A stretch of 51,538 nucleotides of DNA from an uncultured Pseudohongiella sp. GTDB taxonomy: Bacteria; Pseudomonadota; Gammaproteobacteria; Pseudomonadales; Pseudohongiellaceae. Shown one piece after another: positions 34,022-42,494 of this stretch; position 1 is the first letter of the stretch, and every line of letters starts with the position of its first letter. A model generated the notes under the pieces. The model did not search any database. It saw nothing but the letters and a program-made list of their open reading frames with translations, and was not told where the DNA came from. The DNA is taken from contig CACJAW010000012.1 in assembly GCA_902591495.1 (NCBI GenBank), forward strand, positions 1 to 51,538, written 5' to 3'. Position numbers and translations under genes: made by a program.

Positions 34022-37000
34022 TTAGGTAAAATCTCTTGAACATGATTCTAGCGTTCCCAACCAATGACTAAGATCAACTAGCTCTTGTGCAATCAGATGA
34101 GTAACTCCCTCACTCTCTTGTACCTGTCCAATTACCCCCATCAGAGTTGATTGCCTTACAACAGGTCTCAACCGTTCACCTAAACTGGGCCAAACAACTA
34201 CATTGGTCAAACCGCTTTCATCTTCAAGTGTTAAAAATGTAACACCCGAAGCTGTCATTGGTCGTTGACGGCAAGTAACTAAACCGACTACTTTAACGCT
34301 AACCTTATCAGGAATATTATTAAGCTCACTCGCTAAGACAACTTGGTAGCAATTCAAATGCTCTCGATATAATGCAACTGGATGCGTTCGTAGTGTGAAC
34401 CCGGTTGAAGCATAATCACCAAATACGTTTTCATTTTCACTGACAGTAGGCAAAAGTACATCCACGCCGAAATCGTTTTTAACAAACCTTTCCTCTGAAA
34501 AAAAACTACTCGAAAAATCATCACTAATTTTATCAACCGCTGATGCGTGCCAAAATGCTCTATGACGATCTCCACTAAGAGCACTTAGTGCATCGGCAGC
34601 GGCCAAGGATTCAAGATCTTTCTTATTAATTCGACAACGAAATACCAACTCTTGTATATCTGAAAATTGGCCAGCTTGCCTAGCTTCGACTATACTCAGA
34701 GAAGCATTTTGTGATAGTCCTTTTACCATTCTAAAACCAATACGTAGTGCCGGCTTCGACATCATTTCATCGTAAGGGTTTATACGCTCAAATGTACTTT
34801 CAAATTCTAAAGTACTGTCAAGGTAACTACGATTGATATCTATTGGTAGGATTTCGACACCGTGACGTTTCGCGTCACTGATAAGTTGAGCAGGCATATA
34901 AAAACCCATAGGCTGGCTATTTAGTAAAGCACAGCAAAAAGCAGCTGGATGATAATATTTGAGCCAAGATGATATGTAGGCTATTAAGGCAAAACTTGCT
35001 GAGTGAGATTCTGGAAAACCATAGTCTCCGAAACCTTTAATCTGTTTAAATAACTGCTCTGCAAATTCCTGTTCATAACCTCGCTCCAACATGCCTTTGA
35101 TTAGCTTTTCTTTATAGGGCTCTAATCCACCTCTACGCTTCCAGGCAGCCATAGCTCGTCTTAACTGATCAGCTTCGCCGCCAGAGAAACCTGCTGCAAC
35201 TATCGCTAATTGCATGACCTGCTCTTGGAATATTGGAACACCTAAAGTCCTTTCTAATACCTCCCTTACCTCACTGCTGGGGTAGTGGACATCCTCCTGC
35301 CCGTTACGTCGATTAAGGTAGGGGTGAACCATATCCCCCTGAATAGGTCCGGGTCTTACAACAGCAATTTGAATAACAAGGTCATAGTAGCTACGAGGTT
35401 TTAAACGAGGAAGCATGCTCATCTGGGCTCGGGATTCAATTTGAAAGACACCTATGGTGTCAGCCTTGCATATCATCTCATAGACATTAGGGTCTTCTGG
35501 TGGAATATTCTGAATGCAAATTGATTCTTTACTGTAGTCGCTAATTAGTGAAAAGCTTTTCTTCAATACTGTCAGCATACCTAGAGCTAGTACATCAATT
35601 TTCAGTAATCCAAGTGCCTCTATATCATTCTTGTCCCACTGTATGACGGTACGACCCTCCATCGCAGCATTCTCTATTGGAACTATTCCTGATAGTTTTT
35701 TTTCACTAATAATAAACCCACCTACATGCTGCGAAAGATTTCGGGGAAAACCCAATAGAGACTGGGTCAAGAAGAGTAATTTTCTGATAATTGGATCTTC
35801 ATAATCGAGCTTGGCATCACTCAGCTGGTCTTCCAGATTAGAGCCCCACCAATAGATAGATTTTGACAGATGATCTAATAATTTACCGCTCAGACCTAAA
35901 GCTTTACCAACATCTTTTATCGCACTTCTGGAACGATAAGTTGTAATACTAGCTACAATCCCAGCTCTCTCCCTTCCGTACTTGAAATATATATACTGAA
36001 TAACCTCCTCTCGCCTATCATTTTCGAAATCAATATCAATATCTGGAGGTTCATTTCTCTCTTTGGAGAGAAATCTTTCAAAAAGTACTTCAACCTTTTC
36101 AGGATCAACTTCCGTAATACCAAGACAATAGCAAACTATCGAATTTGCGGCAGAGCCTCTTCCTTGGCAAAGTATCCTCTGCTTTTTTGCGAATGAGACG
36201 ATGTCATAGACGGTTAAAAAGTAATGCTCGTAATTAAGAGATTTAATAAGTCGCAATTCATGCTCAATAATTTTATATGCTTTTTCACTTATACCTTCAG
36301 GCCAACGTTGCTCTATTCCTATCCGAGTCAATTCACTTAACCATTCATAAGCTGTGTATCCAGAAGGAACCAACTCTTTTGGATACTCATAGGTCAACTC
36401 ATCCAATGAGAAAGAGCACTTTTGGGCAATTTGTATGGTTGATTCCATAAGTTTTACTGGAAATAACTTCCTGAGGGTATTGCGTGGGCGTAAGAATCTC
36501 TGCCCATTGCTCTCTATATCAAATCCAAGCTCATTAATTTTTTTAGTTAAACGAATAGCCGTTACGGTATCTTGTAGTACACGACGCTCACAATCATGCA
36601 TGTAAACACCACCAGCTGCACATAGTGGTATTTGTAATTCATCTCCTAATTTCTCTAAAAACCGAAGTTTGTATCGATCATCACCTCGAAGTAGTAATTC
36701 AGCTGCAATCCAGAGCTTTTTATTAAATTTAATTTTCAACCATGCTGCTTCTTCAGCTAGCGTTTTGTATTTCTTTAGGACATCTGGTATCCATAGAACA
36801 ACACAATCAGCCAGTACGAATTGTTTAATGGATAACTTATCAATCGAATAACTTCCTTTTTTAGCTTGCCTACGAGCATGAGTAATAACATTGCAAATCT
36901 GACTATAGCCTCGCTTATTCTCTGCCAATAAAACAAGGTGGCACCCGTCTTTTAATATAAACTCACTTCCTATTATGAGTTTTATACTAAAATTCTTAGC

Positions 37001-37222
37001 TGCCATATGAGCTCGCACAATCCCACTAACTGAGCATTCATCAGTAATAGCGACAGCTCGATATCCCAGTTCATTAGCTCGTTCAACAATTTCTTCTGGG
37101 AACGATGCTCCTCTTAAAAAGCTGAAGTTAGTTATGCAATGTAACTCGGCATAATCTTGGTAATCTGACTCTGTAGATAGTTTGGGGTATTTCTTAATTT
37201 TCTTTGGGGTGAGTAGCTCCAT
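34022..37222 (-). CDS. dnaE2: error-prone DNA polymerase DnaE2 (ImuC)
   Basis: A C-family polymerase of 1066 residues, normal for DnaE2. The N-terminal PHP domain has YAELHCITNFSFLRGAS and YRAVAITDECSVSGIVRAH. The polymerase active-site aspartates are in PPDIDIDFENDRREEV and LKIDVLALGML, with the third region around RPGPIQGDMVHPYLNRR and GFGDYGFPESHSASFA. A C-terminal OB-fold begins near VSVKVVGLVTCRQRP and includes TLEDESGLTNVVVWP. It provides the lesion-bypass synthesis of the ImuAB-DnaE2 mutasome. Unlike the usual imuA-imuB-dnaE2 operon it lies on the opposite strand under its own LexA palindrome, whose last base is the A of the ATG. No ribosome site is evident. Confidence 0.95.
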   Translation of the reverse strand: MELLTPKKIKKYPKLSTESDYQDYAELHCITNFSFLRGASFPEEIVERANELGYRAVAITDECSVSGIVRAHMAAKNFSIKLIIGSEFILKDGCHLVLLAENKRGYSQICNVITHARRQAKKGSYSIDKLSIKQFVLADCVVLWIPDVLKKYKTLAEEAAWLKIKFNKKLWIAAELLLRGDDRYKLRFLEKLGDELQIPLCAAGGVYMHDCERRVLQDTVTAIRLTKKINELGFDIESNGQRFLRPRNTLRKLFPVKLMESTIQIAQKCSFSLDELTYEYPKELVPSGYTAYEWLSELTRIGIEQRWPEGISEKAYKIIEHELRLIKSLNYEHYFLTVYDIVSFAKKQRILCQGRGSAANSIVCYCLGITEVDPEKVEVLFERFLSKERNEPPDIDIDFENDRREEVIQYIYFKYGRERAGIVASITTYRSRSAIKDVGKALGLSGKLLDHLSKSIYWWGSNLEDQLSDAKLDYEDPIIRKLLFLTQSLLGFPRNLSQHVGGFIISEKKLSGIVPIENAAMEGRTVIQWDKNDIEALGLLKIDVLALGMLTVLKKSFSLISDYSKESICIQNIPPEDPNVYEMICKADTIGVFQIESRAQMSMLPRLKPRSYYDLVIQIAVVRPGPIQGDMVHPYLNRRNGQEDVHYPSSEVREVLERTLGVPIFQEQVMQLAIVAAGFSGGEADQLRRAMAAWKRRGGLEPYKEKLIKGMLERGYEQEFAEQLFKQIKGFGDYGFPESHSASFALIAYISSWLKYYHPAAFCCALLNSQPMGFYMPAQLISDAKRHGVEILPIDINRSYLDSTLEFESTFERINPYDEMMSKPALRIGFRMVKGLSQNASLSIVEARQAGQFSDIQELVFRCRINKKDLESLAAADALSALSGDRHRAFWHASAVDKISDDFSSSFFSEERFVKNDFGVDVLLPTVSENENVFGDYASTGFTLRTHPVALYREHLNCYQVVLASELNNIPDKVSVKVVGLVTCRQRPMTASGVTFLTLEDESGLTNVVVWPSLGERLRPVVRQSTLMGVIGQVQESEGVTHLIAQELVDLSHWLGTLESCSRDFT

Positions 37223-37273
37223 AGTAGAGGCCTAATATACTGTATATATATACAGTATATTAGGCCTCTACTA
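37222..37273. promoter_or_regulatory. LexA box in a perfect 52-base palindrome at the dnaE2 promoter
   Basis: The core CTGTATATATATACAG (37240-37255) is an ideal LexA box. It is the centre of an uninterrupted inverted repeat with 26-base arms and no spacer. On the minus strand TTGTTG (37283-37278) and TATACT (37259-37254) are 18 bases apart, with the LexA box overlapping and following the -10, the same layout as at imuA. The transcribed half would place AGGCCTCTACT just before the ATG. Confidence 0.9.
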
Positions 37274-37465
37274 AACACAACAAAATTCACCATAAAAATC
37301 TCGGATTTAAAAAATTGCTTTATCGGTGGGCGTAAGTACTTTTAAAAGCACTTTTTTAGTGCAAATTTATGTAACAACTACTGTTCATTAGCTAATAAAA
37401 CCACCAAATAAAAGAAGATCTTGTATTTCAGAGTTTTGGCTCACTTTTTGCTGTTACCAAAGTAC

Positions 37466-37481
37466 AGCAGAAATTTCTGCT
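37466..37481. repeat. 16-base perfect palindrome upstream of the porin gene
   Basis: AGCAGAAATTTCTGCT lies 37 bases before the TorF-type porin start. It could be an operator or form a hairpin in the leader. No known regulator consensus is matched with confidence. Confidence 0.35.
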
Positions 37482-37517
37482 CTAATTTCTAGAATTAACT
37501 AAGGGATCAGACACATT

Positions 37518-38255
37518 ATGAAAACAAAACTTACTTCGCTGGCTTTAGCGGGCTTACTAATGTCCTCCGGGGCCACATACGCAGAATGGAGCGCTAACGT
37601 AGGCGTTACCAACAACTACCTCTGGCGGGGTTTGACGCAATCAATAAATGAACCGGCTATACAGGGCGGCATAGACTACGCTAGCGATAGTGGTTTTTAC
37701 TTAGGCACTTGGGCATCTAACGTGTCATATGATTCAGACGATGCATACTCATATGAGCACGACATGTATTTCGGTTATGCATGGGAAGCAGGTGGCGTTT
37801 CGTATGACCTAAGCTATCTTTACTTCAACTACGATGAAAATGCAGGCTATGACTTCGGTGAAGTCACTGCAGCTATTGGTTATGGAAATTTCAGTGCGTC
37901 CATTTCACTTCTAACTAACGCCGAACCTGACGAAGGTCCTGGTGAAGATTTTGGTTTCGCGAAAGCATCGTACACTTCCCTTGATTACGCCATACCACTA
38001 GACAGTGGAGCCGAAATTGGCCTTCACGCTGGTTTCCACGAGGGTGATTTCATGTATTCATTTAACGGCGCTACCGATGACTACTGGGACTATAATATAA
38101 GTATCGCGAAAGATGGCTTTTTCGCTATGGTCAGTATGACCACTCTCGGTGATGATGATGATAATGATGGTATCGAGGACTATGCAAGCATGTCTGCCAG
38201 AGATAATGATGAAGTAAAATTTGTAGTGGGGTGGAGCACTGACTTCGAGTTGTAG
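37518..38255 (+). CDS. TorF family putative outer-membrane porin
   Basis: A protein of 245 residues with a clear signal peptide (MKTKLTSLALAGLLMSSGAT, cleavage after TYA). The mature start EWSANVGVTNNYLWRGLTQ, followed by PAIQGGIDYAS and GFYLGTWASNV, is the signature of the TIGR02001/Gcw_chp group called TorF-type porins. The rest alternates aromatic, glycine and acidic residues like a beta-barrel, with an acidic loop DDDDNDGIEDYAS near the end. AAGGGA lies upstream of the ATG. A strong terminator follows. The solute is unknown; family members occur with nitrogen or anion transport, and the SulP gene is the convergent neighbour. Confidence 0.87.
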   Translation: MKTKLTSLALAGLLMSSGATYAEWSANVGVTNNYLWRGLTQSINEPAIQGGIDYASDSGFYLGTWASNVSYDSDDAYSYEHDMYFGYAWEAGGVSYDLSYLYFNYDENAGYDFGEVTAAIGYGNFSASISLLTNAEPDEGPGEDFGFAKASYTSLDYAIPLDSGAEIGLHAGFHEGDFMYSFNGATDDYWDYNISIAKDGFFAMVSMTTLGDDDDNDGIEDYASMSARDNDEVKFVVGWSTDFEL

Positions 38256-38304
38256 TGAGCTGAAGCAGTGACCTCAAACTACCCGATCGATTAAATCAAA
38301 CTAG

Positions 38305-38338
38305 CAAAAAAGCCACCCTGCAGGAGGGTGGCTTTTTT
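38305..38338. terminator. bidirectional rho-independent terminator
   Basis: GCCACCCT and AGGGTGGC, separated by GCAGG-like bases, form a strong stem flanked by six A on the left and six T on the right, so it can end transcripts from both the porin gene (plus) and the SulP gene (minus). Confidence 0.92.
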
Positions 38339-38351
38339 ATTTTCAGTATAT

Positions 38352-39977
38352 CTAACTCTCAGCTGGACTTCCTAGAATATAATCTCTGGTCGCCTCTAAC
38401 GCTGCCCTCCGACTTTCAAAGAACATATCGTCCGATACACTTCCTTCCTGCAAACCAAGTACAACTTTTTTTACGTCTGGATTCATGCCAGAAATAAAAA
38501 TTTTCTTGTTAGAGCCCACTGCATCCTCACTTATTGTTGCAACTGCCCTGGCAGCCGATACATCCAGGAAAGGCATTTCAGAGAAATCCATAATTAGTGC
38601 TGTGCTATTTTTTGTTTTTTCTCTTACATGATGACCTAGATCTGCGGCTGCACCAAAACTCAGCGGCCCATTGAAGTCAAAAAGAGTTGCACGATCAGAT
38701 ACAGTATCCAGAATTTCTTTTTCTTCAGCGGATAACACTGAATTTGACTGAGATGATTGGTCTATGACTTTAGCCAGCTGTAAATCTGCTATCTGCTTAA
38801 CAAAAGCCAAAGACGCCAGCACAACTCCTGCGACCACAGCTGTTATAAGGTCTACAAATACCGTGAGGGTTAAGACCAGAACCATTAGAACCAAGTCCCA
38901 CCGTGGCCCCTTATGCGCTCTCTTTAAATACGCCAGATCTACAATGTCGTAACCAACTTTTACGAGTATCCCGGCGAGAACCGAGTGAGGGATCTGGGCC
39001 GCAAGTGGACCTAACGAAATCACTATAGCAAATAGCAACAAGCTATGTACCATCCCCGATATTTTAGTTTGACCCCCCGTCCTAATATTGACAACGGTTC
39101 GCATCGTGGCTCCAGCGCCAGGTATCCCGCCAAAAAATCCAGCGAGGACATTGCCAATGCCCTGTCCGACCAATTCTTTATTAGAGTTATGCTTTGTTCG
39201 AGTCATATTATCTGCAACAAGGGAAGTCAGGAGGCTATCAAGAGATCCAAGAAGCGCTAATACGAAAGCCGCTTCTAGTACTACAACTATGGTTTCTGCA
39301 CTGAACTCAGGAAAAACAAAAGAAGGTAGCCCCGTAGGGATATCACCTAAGATCGGGGCTCCGGAGATAAAAAGACTTAACACTGTTCCTATTATAAGTG
39401 CCGCAAGGGGAGGCGGAACTATCTTTGCCAGTTTTGTCGGCCAGTTAAAAACAATAAATAATGTCAAAAGGCCTAAACCCAAAGCAACCCAATTAGGGTC
39501 TAAGACCGCACTTGGAATAGCTGTTAGCGCCGGAATCGTGCCGCTGCCCAAAGGTTCGTGTCCAAAAAGGCGACTCGTTTGCAAGGCAATAATTATGCAC
39601 CCGATTCCACTCATGAATCCTGAAACAACTGGATATGGAACAAGTTTAATGTACTGCCCGAGCTTTAAAACTCCAAAGGCGACTTGAATAAGCCCGGCGA
39701 GCACAACTGTTGCAAAAACTAGACTAGGATCACCACTCAAAGCACTAAATACGCCAGCAAAGACGACAATCATTGGCCCAGTGGGTCCTGAGATTTGTGA
39801 ACCAGTTCCCCCAAAAAGAGCTGCGAAGAAACCAACGATAATCGCACCATACAATCCGGCGATAGGCCCAGCGCCAGACGCTTCTCCAAAAGCAAGTGCA
39901 AGAGGCAAGGCAACTACACCAGCTGTGAGTCCACCAAATAAATCTCCTCGAAGATTATCAAGCCTTAGTCCCAACAT
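38352..39977 (-). CDS. SulP family anion transporter with STAS domain
   Basis: An inner-membrane protein of 541 residues related to SLC26/SulP sulfate and bicarbonate carriers. It starts LRGDLFGGLTAGVVALPLAL, followed by about a dozen hydrophobic segments to residue 400, with SGPTGPMIVVFAGV and GFFGGIPGAGATMRTVVN as family motifs. The STAS domain at about 430-530 has LIMDFSEMPFLDVSAARAVATI. GGAGAG lies four bases before the ATG. Sulfate, bicarbonate or another anion cannot be chosen from sequence. The gene is divergent from an OxyR-like regulator with an operator-like site between, so it is probably under that regulator. Confidence 0.9.
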   Translation of the reverse strand: MLGLRLDNLRGDLFGGLTAGVVALPLALAFGEASGAGPIAGLYGAIIVGFFAALFGGTGSQISGPTGPMIVVFAGVFSALSGDPSLVFATVVLAGLIQVAFGVLKLGQYIKLVPYPVVSGFMSGIGCIIIALQTSRLFGHEPLGSGTIPALTAIPSAVLDPNWVALGLGLLTLFIVFNWPTKLAKIVPPPLAALIIGTVLSLFISGAPILGDIPTGLPSFVFPEFSAETIVVVLEAAFVLALLGSLDSLLTSLVADNMTRTKHNSNKELVGQGIGNVLAGFFGGIPGAGATMRTVVNIRTGGQTKISGMVHSLLLFAIVISLGPLAAQIPHSVLAGILVKVGYDIVDLAYLKRAHKGPRWDLVLMVLVLTLTVFVDLITAVVAGVVLASLAFVKQIADLQLAKVIDQSSQSNSVLSAEEKEILDTVSDRATLFDFNGPLSFGAAADLGHHVREKTKNSTALIMDFSEMPFLDVSAARAVATISEDAVGSNKKIFISGMNPDVKKVVLGLQEGSVSDDMFFESRRAALEATRDYILGSPAES

Positions 39978-40056
39978 TTTTCTCTCCGTCTAGAAAAGGG
40001 CAGTAATTCTAATTGGATTCTTACGATAGGAATATTGCTAAATTAAGAAATTCGTT

Positions 40057-40071
40057 ATAGATTTTATCTAT
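40057..40071. promoter_or_regulatory. OxyR-type half-operator in the SulP/regulator intergenic region
   Basis: ATAGATTTTATCTAT fits the OxyR half-site ATAGnTnnnAnCTAT at every fixed position and is also a T-N11-A LysR-type box. It lies 37 bases before the regulator start and 79 bases before the SulP start. A second full half-site at the usual 22-base phase is not seen; a lone ATAG occurs at 40026. Confidence 0.65.
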
Positions 40072-40108
40072 ATCTAATCATTCGGAACAAAAAGGACAGT
40101 CATCCTGC

Positions 40109-41086
40109 ATGGATAATCTAAACGATATTTCCTTAAAACAGCTGCAATACTTTGCTGCAGTCGCAGAGTTTGGAAGTTTTAGGCAGGCGGCTTTTCGACT
40201 GGGAATAACCCAGCCCACCCTGAGTAATCAAATTGCCATCATGGAGAAAGCACTAAAAATCCACTTGTTTGAGCGGACCCGTAAAGGGATTAACATAACC
40301 CCCCAAGGTCGCGAGTTACTCCTGAGCGCGCGAAGGGTTTTAGAGGAGGCTCAAGGGTTTATATCACAATCCACAATATTGTCTGGAGGTGGCATAGGAA
40401 CTTTTAGACTGGGTGTAACGCCAACCTTGGGTCCTTACCTGCTACCCCATATTTTGACCCCCATACACAATAAATATTCAGATCTTAAGCTATATGTCAG
40501 GGAAAATGCGCCTAGCGAATTGGAAACTGGGCTCATCAATGGACAGCACGACCTAATCCTTACCACATTACCAATCATGTCATCTGAGCTTGTCGTTGCC
40601 CCTCTTTTCAGAGAACCTATTAAACTTGCTCTGGCTCGTGATCATCGATTAGCTGCTAGGCTAACAATTAATCGTGAAGACTTACTAGGCGAACCAGTCC
40701 TTACGATTAGCGAACATCATTTATTTCACAGACAAATAACAGAACTTTGTGAACAAGTTGGAGCTCACGTACTGAGGGATTATGAAGGAACAAGCTTAGA
40801 CACATTACGACAAATGGTTGTAATGGGCATGGGCGTGGCGTTTCTTCCCGCTTTGTATGCGAAATCAGAGATCAGAAACGAAGAAGAGTTACGTGTCGCT
40901 GACGTTGACGGCATTAATGTCGTTAGAAATCATGCCTTGGTCTGGAGAAACACTTCGCCAGCGAGTAGCTTCTATAGACAACTTTCCGAAGAAATTAAAT
41001 CAATGATAGAGACCAATTTAGCTTCTGATATACTTCCGGCTAGTCGGAAAACCAATCACAGGAAGACGATTACATCAAACCATTAA
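40109..41086 (+). CDS. LysR-type regulator, OxyR-like
   Basis: A protein of 325 residues. The winged helix at residues 8-65 (LKQLQYFAAVAEFGSFRQAA, GITQPTLSNQI, FERTRKGINITPQG) and effector domain resemble OxyR, including GTFRLGVTPTLGPYLLPHIL and TSLDTLRQMVVMGMGVAFLPAL. In OxyR the peroxidatic cysteine sits in GHCLRDQ with a resolving cysteine nine residues on. Here the segment reads EHHLFHRQITELC, so only the second cysteine (C214) is present and histidines occupy the first position. It may thus sense something other than peroxide. Divergent from SulP, and an OxyR-type half-site lies between them. The C-terminal tail extends about 20 polar residues beyond the usual end. Confidence 0.88.
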   Translation: MDNLNDISLKQLQYFAAVAEFGSFRQAAFRLGITQPTLSNQIAIMEKALKIHLFERTRKGINITPQGRELLLSARRVLEEAQGFISQSTILSGGGIGTFRLGVTPTLGPYLLPHILTPIHNKYSDLKLYVRENAPSELETGLINGQHDLILTTLPIMSSELVVAPLFREPIKLALARDHRLAARLTINREDLLGEPVLTISEHHLFHRQITELCEQVGAHVLRDYEGTSLDTLRQMVVMGMGVAFLPALYAKSEIRNEEELRVADVDGINVVRNHALVWRNTSPASSFYRQLSEEIKSMIETNLASDILPASRKTNHRKTITSNH

Positions 41087-41145
41087 AATGGTCGAAAATT
41101 CTAATTCTTTGGTTCTCTTTCAAGAATAAAAACAATGAGGCATAC

Positions 41146-42450
41146 ATGCGACTTCTTCTACAAATTAAACTTTCTATAATTCTTCTTATTTTCGATGCGT
41201 CACATACAACAATAGCATCTGAGCTTTCATGGCCGCAAAATGAAACTACTCCAACTGAATCTGGTTTTTCAGAGTCCGGTATTGAAAAGTTGGATAATGC
41301 AATGCGGCAAATCGTGGAGAATCAAGATGTCGCTGGAATGGTTTGGATGCTTGCTAAAGATGGTAATGTAGCTACTTTTGAAAGTTCTGGTTTTGCAAGA
41401 CTTGAAGATCAAGCTCCGATGCAAAAGGACACTTTATTCCGTATTTATTCAATGACGAAGCCAGTAACTGGCGTTGCTCTTATGATTTTATATGAGCAGG
41501 GATTGTGGAAGTTTGATGACCCTATCAGCAAATTTATACCCGAATTCAAAGAACTCCAGGTAATGAAATCTTTTGATGGACAGAAAACCAACCTTGTACC
41601 TATGGATCGTGAACCAACTATGCGCGAACTACTTAACCATTCTGCGGGGTTTGGCTATGGGCTTAGGGGTGACGATCCTGTTAACAAGGCATACAGACAG
41701 AAGCAAGTGCTTGCCTCAAAAGACCTGGATGAGTTAATCAATAGAGTGTCGCAAATTCCATTGCTTTCCCAACCTGGAGAGCAATGGTACTACTCTGTTG
41801 CGGTCGATCTCCAGGGTTACATTGTCCAAAAGCTCTCCGGGATGAAATATGGCGAGTTCTTAGAGAAACATATTTTCAAGCCTTTAAAGATGGCTGACAC
41901 TAGTTTCTTCGTTAAAAAAGATGATCAGCCCAGGTTTGCAGAAATACACAGCTGGGACTCTGAACGCAATCGACTCACACAACGACCGCATCGTAGAGAC
42001 CGGCCCAGTTATTTAGATCCAAATCGCTTGGAGTCCGGTGGCGGTGGACTCGTTTCCACGGCTCACGACTATGCCAGGTTTCTTCAAATGCTCGTTAATG
42101 AAGGATCCCTGGAGGGTGCAAAAGTCTTAACTCCAGAGTCCGTAAGAATTATGCGGACCAATAGCCTAAGAGACGAACTAAACATCCGCGGAGGGCTTGA
42201 TCGTCCTGGACAGGCCGGTATCGGCTTTGGTGTTGATTTTGCGGTTATCTATGATCCAATACTTGCTAATTCACCTCAGGGTCCAGGTACCTACTACTGG
42301 TCAGGTGCTGCCGGCACGTGGTTTTGGATAGACCCCAGCAAAGATATGTTCTGGATTGGAATGATTCAGGCTTACGGACAAAGAAGGCCGGGCTCGGCAA
42401 ACATGCGTGGTATCGCGGCCGACTTAGTTTATGACAGTCTTAAAGATTAA
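41146..42450 (+). CDS. secreted serine hydrolase of the beta-lactamase/class C family
   Basis: A protein of 434 residues with a signal peptide ending near residue 24. The catalytic SxxK is in YSMTKPVTGVALM (near residue 104), and the second motif Tyr is likely in WYYSVAVDLQGYIVQKLSG near residue 210. The HSAGFGYG segment and ESGGGGLVSTAHDYARFLQML are typical of EstB/PBP4-type esterases and D,D-peptidases. The third motif is in YYWSGAAGTWFWIDP. It may cleave esters, cell-wall peptides or beta-lactams; the sequence does not decide. It follows the LysR-type gene by 59 bases on the same strand. Confidence 0.85.
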   Translation: MRLLLQIKLSIILLIFDASHTTIASELSWPQNETTPTESGFSESGIEKLDNAMRQIVENQDVAGMVWMLAKDGNVATFESSGFARLEDQAPMQKDTLFRIYSMTKPVTGVALMILYEQGLWKFDDPISKFIPEFKELQVMKSFDGQKTNLVPMDREPTMRELLNHSAGFGYGLRGDDPVNKAYRQKQVLASKDLDELINRVSQIPLLSQPGEQWYYSVAVDLQGYIVQKLSGMKYGEFLEKHIFKPLKMADTSFFVKKDDQPRFAEIHSWDSERNRLTQRPHRRDRPSYLDPNRLESGGGGLVSTAHDYARFLQMLVNEGSLEGAKVLTPESVRIMRTNSLRDELNIRGGLDRPGQAGIGFGVDFAVIYDPILANSPQGPGTYYWSGAAGTWFWIDPSKDMFWIGMIQAYGQRRPGSANMRGIAADLVYDSLKD

Positions 42451-42494
42451 AGGCTGTATGATTAGTTATTGCTGCTAGATAATTTTCTGACGAT

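Noticed and set aside
31370..37300. SOS island as an active mobile element or integron
   Set aside because: No integrase, transposase, terminal repeats or target duplication is visible; only base composition hints at transfer.
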